In this document: positions 12,040 to 24,668 of the stretch, piece by piece
Layout: the number at the start of each line of letters is the position of its first letter
How positions within the stretch are numbered: the first letter of the stretch is position 1
Origin: Coriaria nepalensis
Taxonomy: Eukaryota; Streptophyta; Magnoliopsida; Cucurbitales; Coriariaceae
Assembly: GCA_027186245.1 (NCBI GenBank)
Contig: CP114481.1
Coordinates: forward strand, 4,076,501 to 4,140,500
Reading direction: 5' to 3'
Length of the DNA stretch: 64,000 nt
The notes under the pieces: model-generated
What the model saw: the letters and a program-made list of their open reading frames with translations, nothing else
Databases searched by the model: none
Told to the model about the DNA's origin: nothing
Position numbers and translations under genes: made by a program

Positions 12040-13115
12040 ACATGTAAGTTTTAGAAGAGTATCTAGTAAGCTCAAGCATTGAGGCTACTGAGGATGATAT
12101 GATCACAGATGATGATTCTATGACATATTTTGAGATCATTAAAATCCCATATTCTAAGAGATGGCTAGAATCCATGAGATTTGAAATGGATTTCATGCGA
12201 ATCAAGTATGAGACTTTGTGGATATACTCAAAGGAATAGTTGCAATAGGTTGCAAATGGATTTTCGAAACAAAAATTGAGACAAATAGAAAGGTCGAAGA
12301 CTATAAGGCTAGATTAGTTTCAAAAGGTTATAGACAACGAGAAGGGATCAATTATGAGAAAACCTTCTTGTCCATTGCAATGACTAACTCCATTAGGATA
12401 TTACTTGCCATTGCAGTCTACCATGATTATAAAATCTAAGCAGATGGATGTGAAAATTGCTTTCCTAAATGGTAGCCTCGAGGAAGATATTAACATGATA
12501 CAACCCAAGGGTTTTACAGACATAGAAAATGTAAATAATTTTTGTAAGCTAGAAAAGTCCATATACTGATGAAAACAAAAATCTAGGAATAAGAACATTC
12601 ATTTTGATGAAATGGCCAAATTGTTCGACTTCTTTCGTAATAAAGATGAACCATGCATGTATAAGAAAGCTTGTGAGAGTTCTATTGCTTTTATCATTCT
12701 ATACGTGGATGACATATCACTCAATGGGAATGATGTAGTTATATTACACTCTATCAGGTTATCACTATCTGAAAACTTCTTCATGAAAGATTTTAGTAAA
12801 GCAACCTATATTCTAAGAATTAAGATTTATAGAGAAAAAATTAAGAGGTTTTTTGGCTTGACCCAATTAATGTACATAGATAAAGTGCTAAAAACTTTTA
12901 GTATGCTAGATTCTAAGAGAGGATTGTTGCCAATGAGTCATGAAGTCTACCTCTCTCAAAACATGTCTCCTAAGACACAAGGGCAAAGGGATGAAATGAG
13001 TGATAATATTCCTCGACAGTGGGTTCTATCATGTATGCTATTTTATGTACGGGATTGGATGTCGCTTATGCTTGTTACGAGCATATTTCAAGGCAATCCA
13101 GAAAAACAACACTAG
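12040..13115 (+). pseudogene. Ty1/copia reverse transcriptase, decayed
   Basis: The RT starts with GCKWIFETKI, VEDYKARLVSKGY and EGINYEKTF at 12218-12439. It continues after a stop with fragments matching MDVKTAFLNG. The frame at 12612-13115 carries the catalytic LYVDDI box (about 12700), then an ILRIKIYRE-like block and RGLLPMSHE...MSPKTQ. The YVDD box is intact, but several stops and frameshifts separate the blocks, so no full enzyme is encoded. Confidence 0.85.
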
Positions 13116-13675
13116 ATCATTCTCAAGAATATTTTGAAGTACTTGAGAATGACTAAAGAAGTATTCTTGATTTTTGAAGGATGTGATTTAAAAATTGAGA
13201 GTTTCACAGGTTCTAGTTTTCAATTAGATTGATGATAGCAAATCAACTTCAGGATATATCTTTGTACTCAATGGTGAAGCAATGAGTTGGAAAAGTTCCA
13301 AACAGGAAACAACAGCAAATTACACAACTAAGGCCAAAACATTGAAGCCTCAGAAGATGAAAAAGAAGTTGTTTAGATGAAAAAGTTCATTAGTGAACTT
13401 GGTGTGGTTCCTAGTATCGTTGATCCTACAATAGTATATTGCACAACAACGGTGCGATATCTCAGGCAAAGGAACCGAGAGCTCATTAGAAATCTAAACT
13501 TGTGTTGTGATGTTAACATCTCATGTGAGAAATAATTGGAATAGGAGACATCAACGTAGAGAGAGTTGCTATAAGAGATAATATAGCAGATCCACTAATT
13601 AAGGTGTTTAACAAACAAAAGTTTGATCGACACCTTGACAAGATGAGCATTAGATTTAGAAACAATTAGCTTTAG
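13116..13675 (+). pseudogene. Ty1/copia RNase H, decayed
   Basis: Collinear with the copia RNase H: ILKYLRMTK-like, [21 protein letters not shown], a [22 protein letters not shown] stretch, and a C-terminal NIADPLIKV-like block. A purine-rich tract, gaaagtgagaga, follows at about 13676-13690. Several stops break the frame. Confidence 0.75.
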
Positions 13676-14230
13676 TGAAAGTGAGAGATTGAAAAATTAT
13701 GCTCATCGAGCCAATATAATATTGACCCGATATTACATATTTCTTATGTGAAACTATTTTTATACAAAATGTTAGCAAAAAATAATAGTTATTATTTATT
13801 ATTTGTAAAGGCAATTTCGATTCATCATGTTCATTGGTTATGTTGGAAGTAAGGAGTTATGTTCATTAAATGCATATCATGGTAAAGTCCTGTAAGTAAT
13901 GAACTTCAGGCCATGATATGATCATGCCATGATGAGATCATGCTGATGAGAGCAAGTTAATAAAAGCTTAAGATATGAATTGTTTATAGTCATAGGATAG
14001 TTAAGATGAATATTGATAATCCAGATAGACTATGATTTTTTTTGAAATTTACTGATTCTGCTACTGATTATCCATAGACTAACAATAGTTTGACTAATAT
14101 AGGTTTATATAAGATCGTGAGACATCTTTGTGTAGTGCTTTTGCAGTATAGAGATGGTTGGCTTGTCTAAACATGAAAAGAAGAAGAAGACATATAAGAG
14201 TTCTTATTATCAAAGTATTCATTGTTTTGT
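13676..14230 (+). mobile_element. Copia polypurine tract and 3' LTR fragment
   Basis: The purine tract at 13676-13690 follows the RNase H end, as expected at a 3' LTR boundary. The AT-rich sequence after it contains no gene. The LTR right end is not visible, because PIF/Harbinger sequence begins soon after 14230. Confidence 0.45.
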
Positions 14231-14261
14231 TACTAGATTTTTATTATGGTTGAAAGTATAA

Positions 14262-15170
14262 ATGGAAAACAAAGTTTCTAGGTGGAACTTATTGGGTGCT
14301 AGGTATGTCTTAGACATAAATCATAGTAGGTCGGTCATGGAAAGGATAATATATACGAGGGATAATGTATGTCAGGACCACGTTATACCGAAAAGGCGTA
14401 CATTTTCAAAACTATGTGAGAAGCTTAGTACAAGGTGTGAACTGAGACACACAAAATGTTAAGGTCGACAAGCAAGTAGCGATATTTTTTTTTGCCATAA
14501 CGCATGACACTAAGACTAGGATAATCATGCACATGTTTAACCCTTCTGGAGAAAAAATTAGCTGTTATGTCAATATAACCCTCCAATCAATTAATAGTCT
14601 TCAAGATGAGTTTTTGCAAATACCAGAGCCAATTCAATCAAATTCCCAAGATGATAGGTGGAGGTATATTAAGATAACATACATGACATACCCTTTGTGT
14701 ACTTACGCACTTGATCTTTGTTCATATATTAGGAGTGTATTTACGCACTTGATCTTTGTCCATGCAAAACTGTCTTGGTGTATTAGACGGAACTCACACT
14801 CCCATTAGGGTACTTTCAAAAGACAAACCATGTTATAGGACACATAAGAATCATATTGCAACAAATGTCCTTGATGTATGCACTTGAACCTGTACTGACT
14901 AGCTGGGAGGGTTAAGCCTCTAATAGTAGAGCCCTCAAGGGTGCAATCCATTGTACACCCGGTTTCAAAATCTCAAGTGGAATGTATTACCTATGTGATA
15001 CGAGGTATACCAATAGGAGGGGTTCATGGCCTTATACAGAGAACAATGCTATCACTTGTGGAAACTGAATAATGGACCCCAATCTTTCATTCCAAAGAAG
15101 CTTTTCAGCCTTCGGCAGTCTTGTGCTAGGAATGTCATTAAGAGTAGTGAGCATTTTGATTGTTTATAGA
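14262..15170 (+). pseudogene. PIF/Harbinger transposase (DDE, Tnp4-like), decayed
   Basis: An N-terminal block (MENKVSRWN, then RRTFSKLCEKL at 14262-14462) continues out of frame as VDKQVAIFFFAITHDTKTR. The catalytic core then appears: CLGVLDGTHTPIRV (first Asp motif DGTH, about 14770), NHIATNVLDVC, WEG, SSGMYYLCDTRY (second Asp region), RRGFMALYR, YHLWKL and a LRQSCARNVIK block near the third acidic residue. This is the PIF/Harbinger transposase order. Stops and frameshifts make it non-functional. Its usual partner, a Myb/SANT-like protein, follows at 15.5 kb on the same strand. Confidence 0.8.
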
Positions 15171-15479
15171 TGAATTTGGAAAGGAAAATGGATTGTTTAA
15201 TTTTTCTTTGAGGCCCTGAGTGATAGTGAAATAAAATCTCTTTCTGCTTTTCTATTTTATCTCTTTATTATGTCCAAAAGCATTACATATATATGTGTAC
15301 TTGATTTATTTCTAAAACACAATGGAGAAGTGAAATTTAGATTTGAGCATGGAACAATCTGAGGTATGGCTTGTCAATCTTACTTGTAATATTTTGCTTC
15401 TAAAAAAAGTGAAATTTAAATCTTGGATGTCACACTGATTTGTTATATCATACTTCTTAATGATTGTAGAATATGGAAA
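15171..15479. other. Spacer between Harbinger genes
   Basis: AT-rich sequence with no recognisable gene, lying between the transposase and the Myb-like ORF. This is the place where a regulatory spacer would sit in a two-gene Harbinger element. Confidence 0.4.
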
Positions 15480-16445
15480 AATGAAATGGAAAAGACACGA
15501 GAAAGGAATAAATAAAAGGACGTCAAAAGAACAAGAGCCCATTGACCACTCTAGCGGATGAGAATTTGATCAAAGTGCTTTCAGATGCTAAGCACCATGG
15601 AAAAGTTCACATTGGATAATAGTTTGAAAAGTGGATATACCAATGAGGCTGAAGTAAGACTAAAAATTACCTCACAAGGATCCGGGATCAAGGCAGACCC
15701 ACATATCAAGTCGCAGATTAAGACCCTTGAAGGTTAACATGCCATATGTAAAGATCATATAAATTAATTAGGATTTGACTATGACGACAACAAGAAATAT
15801 GTCATTACAGATTCATCCATATGGATCGAGTACTTGAATGTAAGGTAAGAATGTTTCATAAATACTCGATTTTCCTCCTTTTCTTGAATTATATTGTGAA
15901 TTCTTATTGGATGTGTTTATCTTGCAATATTATAAGGGTGCACAACAATTCTAGGACAAGCCCTACCCTCATTATGAGGTGCTTACAAGATATTTGGAAC
16001 TGATAGGGTGGATGGGGAGGGCGCTGAGGACATAGTAGAAGTTCAGCCACATGATCTTCAAGATGTGGAAAATTTTTATTCATCCAATTGCATCGGTGCA
16101 TCATCCCCTGTAAGTGTAACTAGTGTCAATAGTCCTAGTTCTATATTGACAAAGAAGAAGAAAAGTATTAGCGACGATGTTGTCATGAATAACTTGCCTC
16201 ATTCCTTAACTATGACCAATATGAAAATTATTGAGACGGTAAAAGTAATGGCAAGCTAGGTAGAAGTGATCATCAATGTAAGGCCGAAGTGACGGAAGAT
16301 ATTCCAAATATGCAACTATCATCCAGGGATGAAAGAAGGCAGTTGTATTAATGATGGTGAATGATAAGAAGATGGATGTTTTCATTAGTATGCCAGAAGA
16401 CGAGAAACAGCAGTTTGTAATGGACCTTTGGGAGGGGTTGTTCTG
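15480..16445 (+). pseudogene. PIF/Harbinger ORF1, Myb/SANT-like DNA-binding protein, decayed
   Basis: Fragmented plus-strand frames give NSLKSGYTNEAE, IKADPHIKSQIKTL, a FDYDDNKKYVITD-like block and EYLN. This matches plant Myb/SANT-like ORF1 proteins (FRPGYLxxLE, KAxPHIESRIKTLK, FGWDDExK). The frame at 16008-16259 gives the linker and C-terminal region (DRVDGEGAEDIVE, TKKKKSISDD). In autonomous PIF/Harbinger elements such a protein helps the transposase enter the nucleus or bind DNA. Stops and frameshifts show it is dead. Confidence 0.75.
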
Positions 16446-16759
16446 ATTGTAGTATGTTATGGATCTTAGATGGATATCGTTATTAGGATCTTACGTCTTA
16501 TTGATTTGGGTTGGTTTTGGATATTTAATGGATATTTAGGATTAGTATGTTTGGGGTGTTTTGGTGTTTTAAATGTTAGGATATTGATATCACAGATTTT
16601 ATGGCAAATTACTCATGAATCCCTTAAGGTTTATTGATATTATAAGCAGATTTCTTAACGTTTTAAGAATTACAAGTGAATCCATTTAACTTTACCTTAA
16701 ATTACAAGTGGATCATCTTAGATTTTCCTTACATTACAAGTGAATCCATTGAGAATTTA
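16446..16759. repeat. Short repeated motif attacaagtgaatcc
   Basis: Variants of attacaagtgRatc occur at about 16669, 16704 and 16733, with a weaker match at about 16607. Otherwise nothing coding is seen. It lies between the Harbinger remnant and a gypsy-type LTR. Confidence 0.5.
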
Positions 16760-18300
16760 TGTCACAACCCAATTTACCGAATTCGTAACTAGCGTGAGAA
16801 TTATCTAACTAAAGATATCTAGAGACAGGACACAAGGAATCTAGAGTTACATAATCCTCATAAGTTTATCTTTTACTTGCTTTAAAATTTCAGAATTTAT
16901 GGAACATATCTAAATCCAATATTTTGCGTACATTATAAAGCTGTGATTTACAAGCCATATATCCAACGTGTATAGGTTAATAAAACTATGTACAAAACTC
17001 ATGTTAAATACATAAGCTAAAATAAGACTTGTACATACAATATTTTACATCACTTAACCAATTATATGGTGGAACTTCTATATTCACACCAAAATAAAAG
17101 GTCCACTAAAATGAAGTGTTACCCAAGGATCGAATGGGCAACCGTTGTGCAATCCTCTTGAAGGACTCTATCTTCTCTAATTTGAAAAGTTTAAATGAGA
17201 AAACGAATGAGTATAAAACTTAGTAAGAGATAACTATAATATATTCGCAGTTGAAATCATATAAAGATGCAATTTTATCGAAATTGTCTCAAATAATACA
17301 CTTTCATAATGTAATACAGATTCACATAGATTCTTTATGATATTGAATAAAAACATTTGTGATATCAGTTCTGAAGATATATTTTGCAATACTTATACTT
17401 GTTCTCATAATCGAAACCATCAAACTATCAGCAAATCTATATAGAGATCATATAATCAAATAAGTGAAAAATTCAAGAGGTAGCCCCCGTGCTATTTTGC
17501 TCTTATCAAAATACTTTCATAAGAAATTTAATACTTGGGAACATTAAAGTAATGTCTCACCGATATTCCTCCACCAACGGGATCATACACATAAGAATCA
17601 TTTCATATAACAATAACATGCGGCGCAGGTGATCACAATCCAATAACAGAGAATACTATGTGCACATAGTCCAACAAACCCAATACTGGAATGGGGTCCT
17701 ATCACAAAATTCTCAAATGCATTTAAAATCTATATAATACATAGTTTACAAGATATAAAGCATATATTCATGAAATCCTTATTTCAGTCAAATAACTTCC
17801 AAAAATCAAGTACATAGAGTAAAAGTCATGAAATAGGATAAGCATCTTTTATTCATTTTTAAACTATTGAAAACTAATATGTTATAATTATCAACTCACA
17901 TTTGGCCTCCGATGACTCTAATCAGTTCAAACTCTAGATGAAGTGATAGGATGATCATCCGTTGGTTTTATACACCAAAATATGCAAAGATGGACAACGT
18001 GATCATTAGGGATGTCCAATACAATTCAAATAATTAAAATTACAAAACCACACTACCAATTTCAGACTGACATTTATTAGGAATTCATTCATATAACGCA
18101 ACTGAAGTAGTAATTTAAATTTTCATATTATATCCTAATTATGCATAATTTCATACAACAAGATTGATCATACAATAATTACATATCACATATATAATTA
18201 CTTTATAGAAAAACATAGTAAATCTCATATTATTAAGTATAAGTTTAGGTAAAATTGTTACGTTAATTTGACGAGCAAACTATTTCAATATTCCCTTTAG
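16760..18300 (-). mobile_element. Ty3/gypsy-type LTR (3' end at 16760), approximate
   Basis: The sequence opens tgtcacaaccc at 16760, which on the minus strand is an LTR end GGGTTGTGACA, typical of plant gypsy LTRs. Nothing coding is seen in the next 1.5 kb. At about 18.3-18.4 kb it gives way to a copia-type LTR, so the other end is lost or hidden. No flanking target duplication was found. Confidence 0.4.
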
Positions 18301-18399
18301 CAATTCGACTATAGGAAGAATAAGATGCCCACATGTTCGTCCCCAAATCATTATTTACACAATCTGATTCACTCAGTTAATTCTCGACCTAAAAATTCA

Positions 18400-19862
18400 A
18401 CTCATAAATCAAAAGGCTTAGGGAAAATGATGGGAAGACTCCTCTCTTTTTTACTCTAGATGTCGGCCACCCTAATGGTGTATTTATAATGCACCATTAG
18501 GTCTAAGATTTCCTAAACATGTTAGGTTTCCTTACAGCATTAGGTTTCCTTATAAAATTTGGTTTTCTTAAACAAATTAAGGAAATAATGGGTCAAAACC
18601 CATATGCTATAGCCGGCCACTCCATAGGTTATACCCATGAATATTAATTGACCCTTTGATTAATTTGATATAAGAAAATCCAATTAACAACTTGGTCCAC
18701 TAACTCTTTAATGTCCAATTATTAATACAAACTTTTGAGACTTTTTTATAATTAAATAAAAGTTTTTTTTGTAATTTATTAATTTCAAAGTAAATCAATG
18801 TCATACCTAATTGTGGTAGCGGTGCTACATATCATTAGATTTAACAAATTAATAATTACCATTATGCTCTAATAGTCAAACTATAAGACAAAATGGCGAT
18901 AATGTCATATATCACGCTAGTAGGAGGATTCCGTAATACTTTATAATTTTATTTAATTCACAACGAAGTTCATTTAATTTAAAATACTTTTTAAATTAAA
19001 TAATTATTTTAATCATCTCATAATTAAATAACCCAAACTTCAAAGTAAATATTGACTTCTAGCAAAGTTTTAAAACTACTTAGCAGATGAGAAGTACCAA
19101 CTTGAAAAAAGAACCTCATATGTCTGATATATTTACAATAAACAATTATTCTATCTTGCCAATATCTTGATTTATCTTAGGACATAGTTTAACTGTTAAA
19201 CTCTAATAGACAAATCATATGAATCATTGTATTTTTATTTACATGAACTCTTTCATACCATATTAGTTTGCAATGATTCCTTATTCAATAATGAATATAA
19301 TTCATAGGATATATTTCCAAATACGGAATGATGGATTCCCTCTTGATAACTCACAACTTTCATGTACAATATTTCATACCCAATGGTTCATCCTGTATTC
19401 ACCATTAGCTAGTGCTAATTGAAATAATGTTAAAGCATGAAAACCGGCACATAATATACCATGGCGATCTCAAGCTTAAGAACCACATGTAATATAGTTA
19501 CTAGATAATTATCATTAATAGTTGGTATTAATTACCATTGAGAATTATCTAAGTGTCATGTTTGATACCCTTAGTCTCTACTAAGCACTCACATAATTAC
19601 CATGATATTCCACTAATACCAATGACTATGAGATCGATCATTCTAAACACTTTAGGTGATGACCTATGTGATTATCTATCCTGATCATCAATAACCATTT
19701 TTGAGATCCTATGACAACGAACAATTCGTGTCTTTAAGTTTTAAGCAAATTTGAATCTCAATTAGCATGATGTCTATCATAGTCTCCAAAGTTCATAACT
19801 TAAGACATTAAACTTTATCATGATATGTTTTTATAGAACATAAGATATTAATTCCAACGAAA
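18400..19862 (-). mobile_element. Copia-type LTR, copy 2
   Basis: On the minus strand the LTR starts near 19860 (TTGGAATTAATAT). It has a TATA-like ATTATAAATAC near 18495-18480, followed by ggtggccgacatctag and an R/U5-like tail. It aligns closely over about 1 kb with copy 3 at 21.0-22.1 kb, for example the tatcttgccaatatc and tataagacaaa blocks, and more loosely with copy 1. Confidence 0.55.
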
Positions 19863-20975
19863 TTAATAAACATGATAAATAATAACTTATTTTTATGATA
19901 ACAATAAATAATAATATTCTTCGTCTTGGTCTGCATAAAGATAGTATCACATTAAGTTATTTACTCTTTGAAAATATTCTTATAAACTAAAGTTAACGAA
20001 AAAATTCTCAAAATTTTCAAAAGCAGACAAACCGACAAACTAGAATCAAGTTACTCTTGTACTAATAACCCAAAGAAAAAAAAATCTCAAAAGAAACCCA
20101 TAAACCAAAATCCAGTAAATCAATCTAAAAGAAAAAACATGAAATCTTCTTTTAGTACTTGCCTATATAATCAACAACCATCATATTATTGAAACCAAAA
20201 ATTACAAAGAAGTTGTAGAGAAATGGAACGATGCTACCATCAAAGAAACTGCAGAAAAAATTAAGCATAGCACTATCTGAAAAATTGAAGACAAATTAAA
20301 GTAAAAAATTACAGACAAATTAATACCTTACTTAATAATGCGAGAGCTTTGAAGGGGGGAAAATAAGAATAGTGGTTCAAATCAAAGACGGTGATGAAGG
20401 TCATCGGAGACAAAGATGGAGATAGATTGTGAAGTGGAGGTGGTGGTGGTGGAGGAGAGATGAGATTCACTATAACTGAGTTAAGTTGCTGCGAGCTAAG
20501 CCGCTATAGGCAAAGGACGAGGTGAAGGGCCGATTGGTGGTTATTGAGGCATTGTTGGTAAAGTTGAAGATGGAGATAGATTGGGGGAATGAAAGATAAA
20601 GCTTTGGAGGGAAGAAGATGGTATTTTGATTTCTTTAGTGAATGGGTGAAGAAGATGGGTTATGTTTGTGGCGGCAAATTTATAGTTTAGTTAAACTTAG
20701 GTGTTCAAAATATATTATAAATTTAACCATGCAAATGGATTCTTTAAAATTCATTTAACTAACCGAAAGAATCATTAAAATGTAGAATGAAAATCATTCA
20801 TTGTTACCAATTCCTTATAAAACTGAACATACAACTAAGAAATCCTTGTTTTCATGCTCTCTCATTCCCATTCCATTCCCATTAGGGAATCAAACTGAGC
20901 ACATCTTTAAGATCATGATAGAGACCATGCTTGTTGAGATGCAAGGTGCTTAAATAATAATATACAAATTGTTTG
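19863..20975. other. Gene-poor segment between two LTR copies
   Basis: No retrotransposon or host gene is recognised. A purine-rich stretch with repeated ggtggtggtgga lies at about 20438-20456. The segment separates two direct copies of the same LTR family, so it could be internal sequence of a non-autonomous element or unrelated DNA. Confidence 0.35.
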
Positions 20976-22209
20976 TAGTCATACTATAAGACAAATTAAG
21001 ATTTCACCCCAAAATCAACTATCCATTTTCCTTATCCTCATAGAAAACTTAGTTGAGTTATGTCTGAATTTTAATGTATGTGACCGATTATGTTCTACAT
21101 CACATTGGTAGGAGGATCTTATAACACTTTATGATTTTACGTTACTCATAATTAGATTCGTTTAGCTTTAAAATACCTTTTAAATCAAATAGTTAATTCA
21201 ATCATCTCATAATTAATTAACTTAAAATTCAAAGCTATGATTGACTTCTAGTAAAGTGTCAAAACTACTCGAGAGATGAGAAGTAAGAATTTTCCAAAAG
21301 AGCCTATTGTGACTAAAAATTGTACAATAGCGATCCTTCTATCTTGCCAATATCCTGATTCGTTTTAGGGTATAGTTTAGTTGTTGAACCGTAATGGATA
21401 AACCGTATGAACTGTTATATCTTTAATGAACGTAAACAATAGATTTACTAAAATTATTTTCATACCATACTGCATGGATTTCATTGTTCAATAAAATATA
21501 TAACTCATAAGACTAATTTCCAAATACGAAAATGACGAATTCTCTCTTAATCACTCACAATCTTCATGTCAAATATTTTATACCCAATGGTTTACCTCAT
21601 ATTCACCCTTGGCTATGGTTAATTGGAATGATGTCAAAATATGAAATTCGGCACATAAGACACTATAGTGATCTCAGGTCTAAAGACCGCATGTAATATA
21701 ATCACTAGATAATTCTCATTAACAGTCAATATTAATTATAATTGAGAATTGTCTAAGTATCACGTTTGGTACCATTAATCTCTACTAAGCACCCACATAG
21801 TTATCATGATGCTTCACTAACACCAATAGTCATGAGATCGGCTACCTTTAACACTTTAGGTGACAAACTATGTAATTGTCTATCTAGATATCAATGTCAA
21901 CTCTTGAGATCATATGACAACGAACATTTCGTGTATTTAACCATTAAGCAACTTGAGTTTGAATATGCATGATCTCTATTATCGTCTCCAAAGTATATAA
22001 CTTAAGACACTGGTATGTATCATGATATATATTTATAGAATAAAATATATTAATTTCAATATAATTAATTAACATGATAAATGAATTAATACCTTTACTA
22101 TTATTAAATAAATAATAATATTATTAATATTTAAAAATAAGATTGTATCTCACAAAATATGTACTAATCAAGTCTAACCTGATTGGCTTGACGGATACGT
22201 ACTTTCAAA
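20976..22209 (-). mobile_element. Copia-type LTR, copy 3, 5' part only
   Basis: It matches copy 2 from about 20980 (tataagacaaa) to about 22110. It matches copy 1 at its high-coordinate end (gtggcttgac-like block ending actttcaaaa at 22209 versus 9052). The TATA and R/U5 part seen in copies 1 and 2 is missing at the low-coordinate side, so this copy is truncated. Confidence 0.55.
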
Positions 22210-23105
22210 ACTTCCATATGAAGAAGATGGAACCTGAGTTTTGCGATTTGCCTCAGATGCTACAAACAACTGAAAATTCCAAGCTTATAGGGACCTCTTC
22301 AACTAAGAAGGGAAATTCCAAGCTTGAGAAATAAGGTAAGAAAAAAGCCCTAAGCAAAGAAGGTTCAGGGGAAAGTAAAAAAAGAAAAATAAAGAAAGAA
22401 AATATTTCTATTGTGGGGAATCTAGAATTGGAAGATAGAATTGTAAGGTTTACCTTGTAACTCTGAAAAAACATGATAATGCTTTAGGTATGTTCATGAT
22501 TGCGGTTAGTATTTTTTATAATGATTTTTGTACTTAGGGATTATGTACTAGATGTGGTTCTCATATTTATAATAATATACAAAACTTACAAAGTAGCTGA
22601 ATCATGAAGAAATAAAAAGACAACTTACGAACTAGAAATAGAACAAGAGTTGATACTTTAGTTATAAGGACTTATATTTTGTTATTTAACTTTGGGCTTA
22701 GAATTAGGACTGAAAGATTGTTATTATGCACCAACAATTATTGAAAATATTGTCTATGTTTTTGCACTTGATGAAGAGCGATTTTTCTTTTTCATGATGG
22801 ACAATATTTTTAGCATTTTATTTAACAGTTTATTTTATGAAAGTGGTTCCTTACGTTATTTTGTATATGTTTTGACTAAATAACACTATATGTCTTAATA
22901 CTGAACATGTCAATAAAAAAAAGTTTGATTATAATCAAACTTACCTATAACATTATATGTTAGGTCATGTAAACGAAACTAAAATTCACAAGTTATATAA
23001 AGATTGATATTTAGATTCATTTTATTTAGAATTAATATCAACTTGTGAATCTTGATTAGTAAGATTAACGGAATTAGTGAGTCTAATACAGATTAATATA
23101 AGATA
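22210..23105 (+). pseudogene. Ty1/copia gag C-terminus, protease and pre-integrase, decayed
   Basis: The plus strand encodes the gag tail (SSTKKGNSKLEK, KKKALSKEGSGESKKRK), then a decayed zinc-knuckle region. A protease part follows with CTRCGSHIYNN, in place of the usual DTGCGSHI, and then VDTLVIRTY. The frame at 22692-22883 gives ELGLKDCYYAPTIIENIV, the copia segment before integrase. A LGHVNETKIHKL-like block lies near 22970. The element is cut at both ends. Its left joint is with the LTR-like repeat at 22209, which runs in the opposite direction. Confidence 0.75.
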
Positions 23106-24000
23106 TTATTTCTATCATCTGATTAATTAAAAGATATTTATTTCAAAATACATATCTTATTAAAGAAAGAATTTGTTTTTGAAAGATATAATAAGAATAA
23201 GTTTAAATTCAGGGCTCACAAAATAACAATCAAATTGAAAAGGCTAACATCACATTACTAAGCATTGGACAAAACTAACAAGAAATTCTATTTTGCCTTG
23301 TAAATATTACAAATATTTTCTCTAGTTATTATAATTTGGGTCAAAATTCTACTTTATTTTACTTCAAACAAATTTTATTATTGGACAAGATTTACTAGTA
23401 TTATAGTTCACCCTCAACGACAATTACATTTGGAATAAATGCATTGCTTAAAACATTTGTGAAAATTAACGAGAAAACAAAACTAATGCGAAATATATGT
23501 TACGATGAACAAGTTGTGATGAGTAATTATTACAATCAAAGTCTTTCGGTGGTGTACCCAGCACGAGTGTCCAAACCAATCTGTAAGCACAACAGTAACC
23601 GGCGAAAAGGTGCCAAAATATGTGAAAGGAAAAGAAACAAAGGAAGACAAAAAAGAAAGGGAAAAGATTATGGGAAATTTCTTGAGATTCTAAACTGTGA
23701 CAGATGATGATCATCACGAACAGCACGAGTCCTTTCATTGGATTCTCTGATTTTTACTCAGAGATGCAGATTCCCATTATATCTATTTAAACAATTACAT
23801 GATCTAACCTAACTTTTATGATAGAAACATTAACGGTTTAACCTGATCTACTTACCCTTTTTCTACTTCTTTAATCAGGTAAACTTCATTACTAGCTGCT
23901 ACAACCAAGATTTAATTTTTTGCTTTCTCTCAAAAGTTATGATGTCTTCTGGAAAAAAATTTAACTTTAAGAAGGAAATCCCATGCAAATATGTAATTAA
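23106..24000. other. No recognisable gene
   Basis: Overlapping open frames on both strands at 23444-23738 are basic or hydrophobic low-complexity translations with no family resemblance. The rest is AT-rich. Confidence 0.4.
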
Positions 24001-24072
24001 ATAAAAACAAATAATAAAAAATAAAAACAAATAATAAAAAATAAAAACAAATAATAAAAAATAAAAACAAAT
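24001..24072. repeat. 20-bp minisatellite, 3.6 units
   Basis: Three perfect units of ataaaaacaaataataaaaa, plus a partial fourth, run from 24001 to 24072. The perfect identity suggests recent expansion. Confidence 0.95.
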
Positions 24073-24348
24073 ATATGGCCAGAAGTATTTACTCCATTAT
24101 TATCAAGCTATAGTAATATTTATGTTGACGTGACATTATTACAATGACTAAATCCTCCGCTAGTATTTTAAAGTTCCTATATATTCATGTCGGAATCTGT
24201 AGGGGCCTCAATTTGAGACAATTCCTTTTTCTTTTTTTCCCTCACTTCATGTGTTTTCTTACACAAACGGAATGGAATGGTTGGTGGGGTTTCTAAAGAT
24301 ACCCACAAATAATTTTTCATTTTCTTATTCAAATATATATTGCGGCAC

Positions 24349-24382
<34 letters not shown>
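24349..24382. repeat. (ATCT)8 microsatellite
   Basis: Eight ATCT units plus two bases lie in gene-poor DNA upstream of the SMR 3' side. Confidence 0.95.
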
Positions 24383-24618
24383 ATATAAAGCAACTCATGC
24401 TCAACCCTACCAAGTTCAAAATTGAAGAAGACCAAATCATGATCACGCTTAAAACGAAAACCTTGATTGACTTCTATTAATATATTACCCCATTCATTAC
24501 ATTGATGATCATTCGCAGCCTCCAAAGGTCAGCAATACACACGCGAAATGAAGGGGGGAAAAAAAAGAGACCGGAGGCTAAAATATAGTAAGAGGCATTC
24601 ATGATTAATCGAATTTTT

Positions 24619-24668
24619 AAGTTAAATTAAAATTTAACCTATTTTTGGTATAAATTTTAATTTAACTT
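24619..24668. repeat. Perfect 18-bp inverted repeat (hairpin)
   Basis: The left arm at 24619-24636 and right arm at 24651-24668 are exact reverse complements around a 14-base loop. The arms are pure A/T except one G:C pair. It could be the core of a small MITE or a chance AT palindrome. Confidence 0.8.

Noticed and set aside
15312..15542. Minus-strand 76-codon frame between the Harbinger genes
   Set aside because: Phe/Ser-rich chance translation lying antisense to the Harbinger spacer and ORF1 start.
16760..18829. A single 2.07-kb gypsy LTR from tgtcac to gctaca
   Set aside because: The 5-bp flanks (attta and tatca) do not match, and 18.4 kb onward carries the TATA and R region of a copia-type LTR, so the two ends belong to different elements.
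23444..23738. Overlapping open frames on both strands
   Set aside because: Low-complexity Lys/Arg-rich and Phe/Leu-rich shadow translations with no recognisable domain; probably chance frames in unconstrained DNA.
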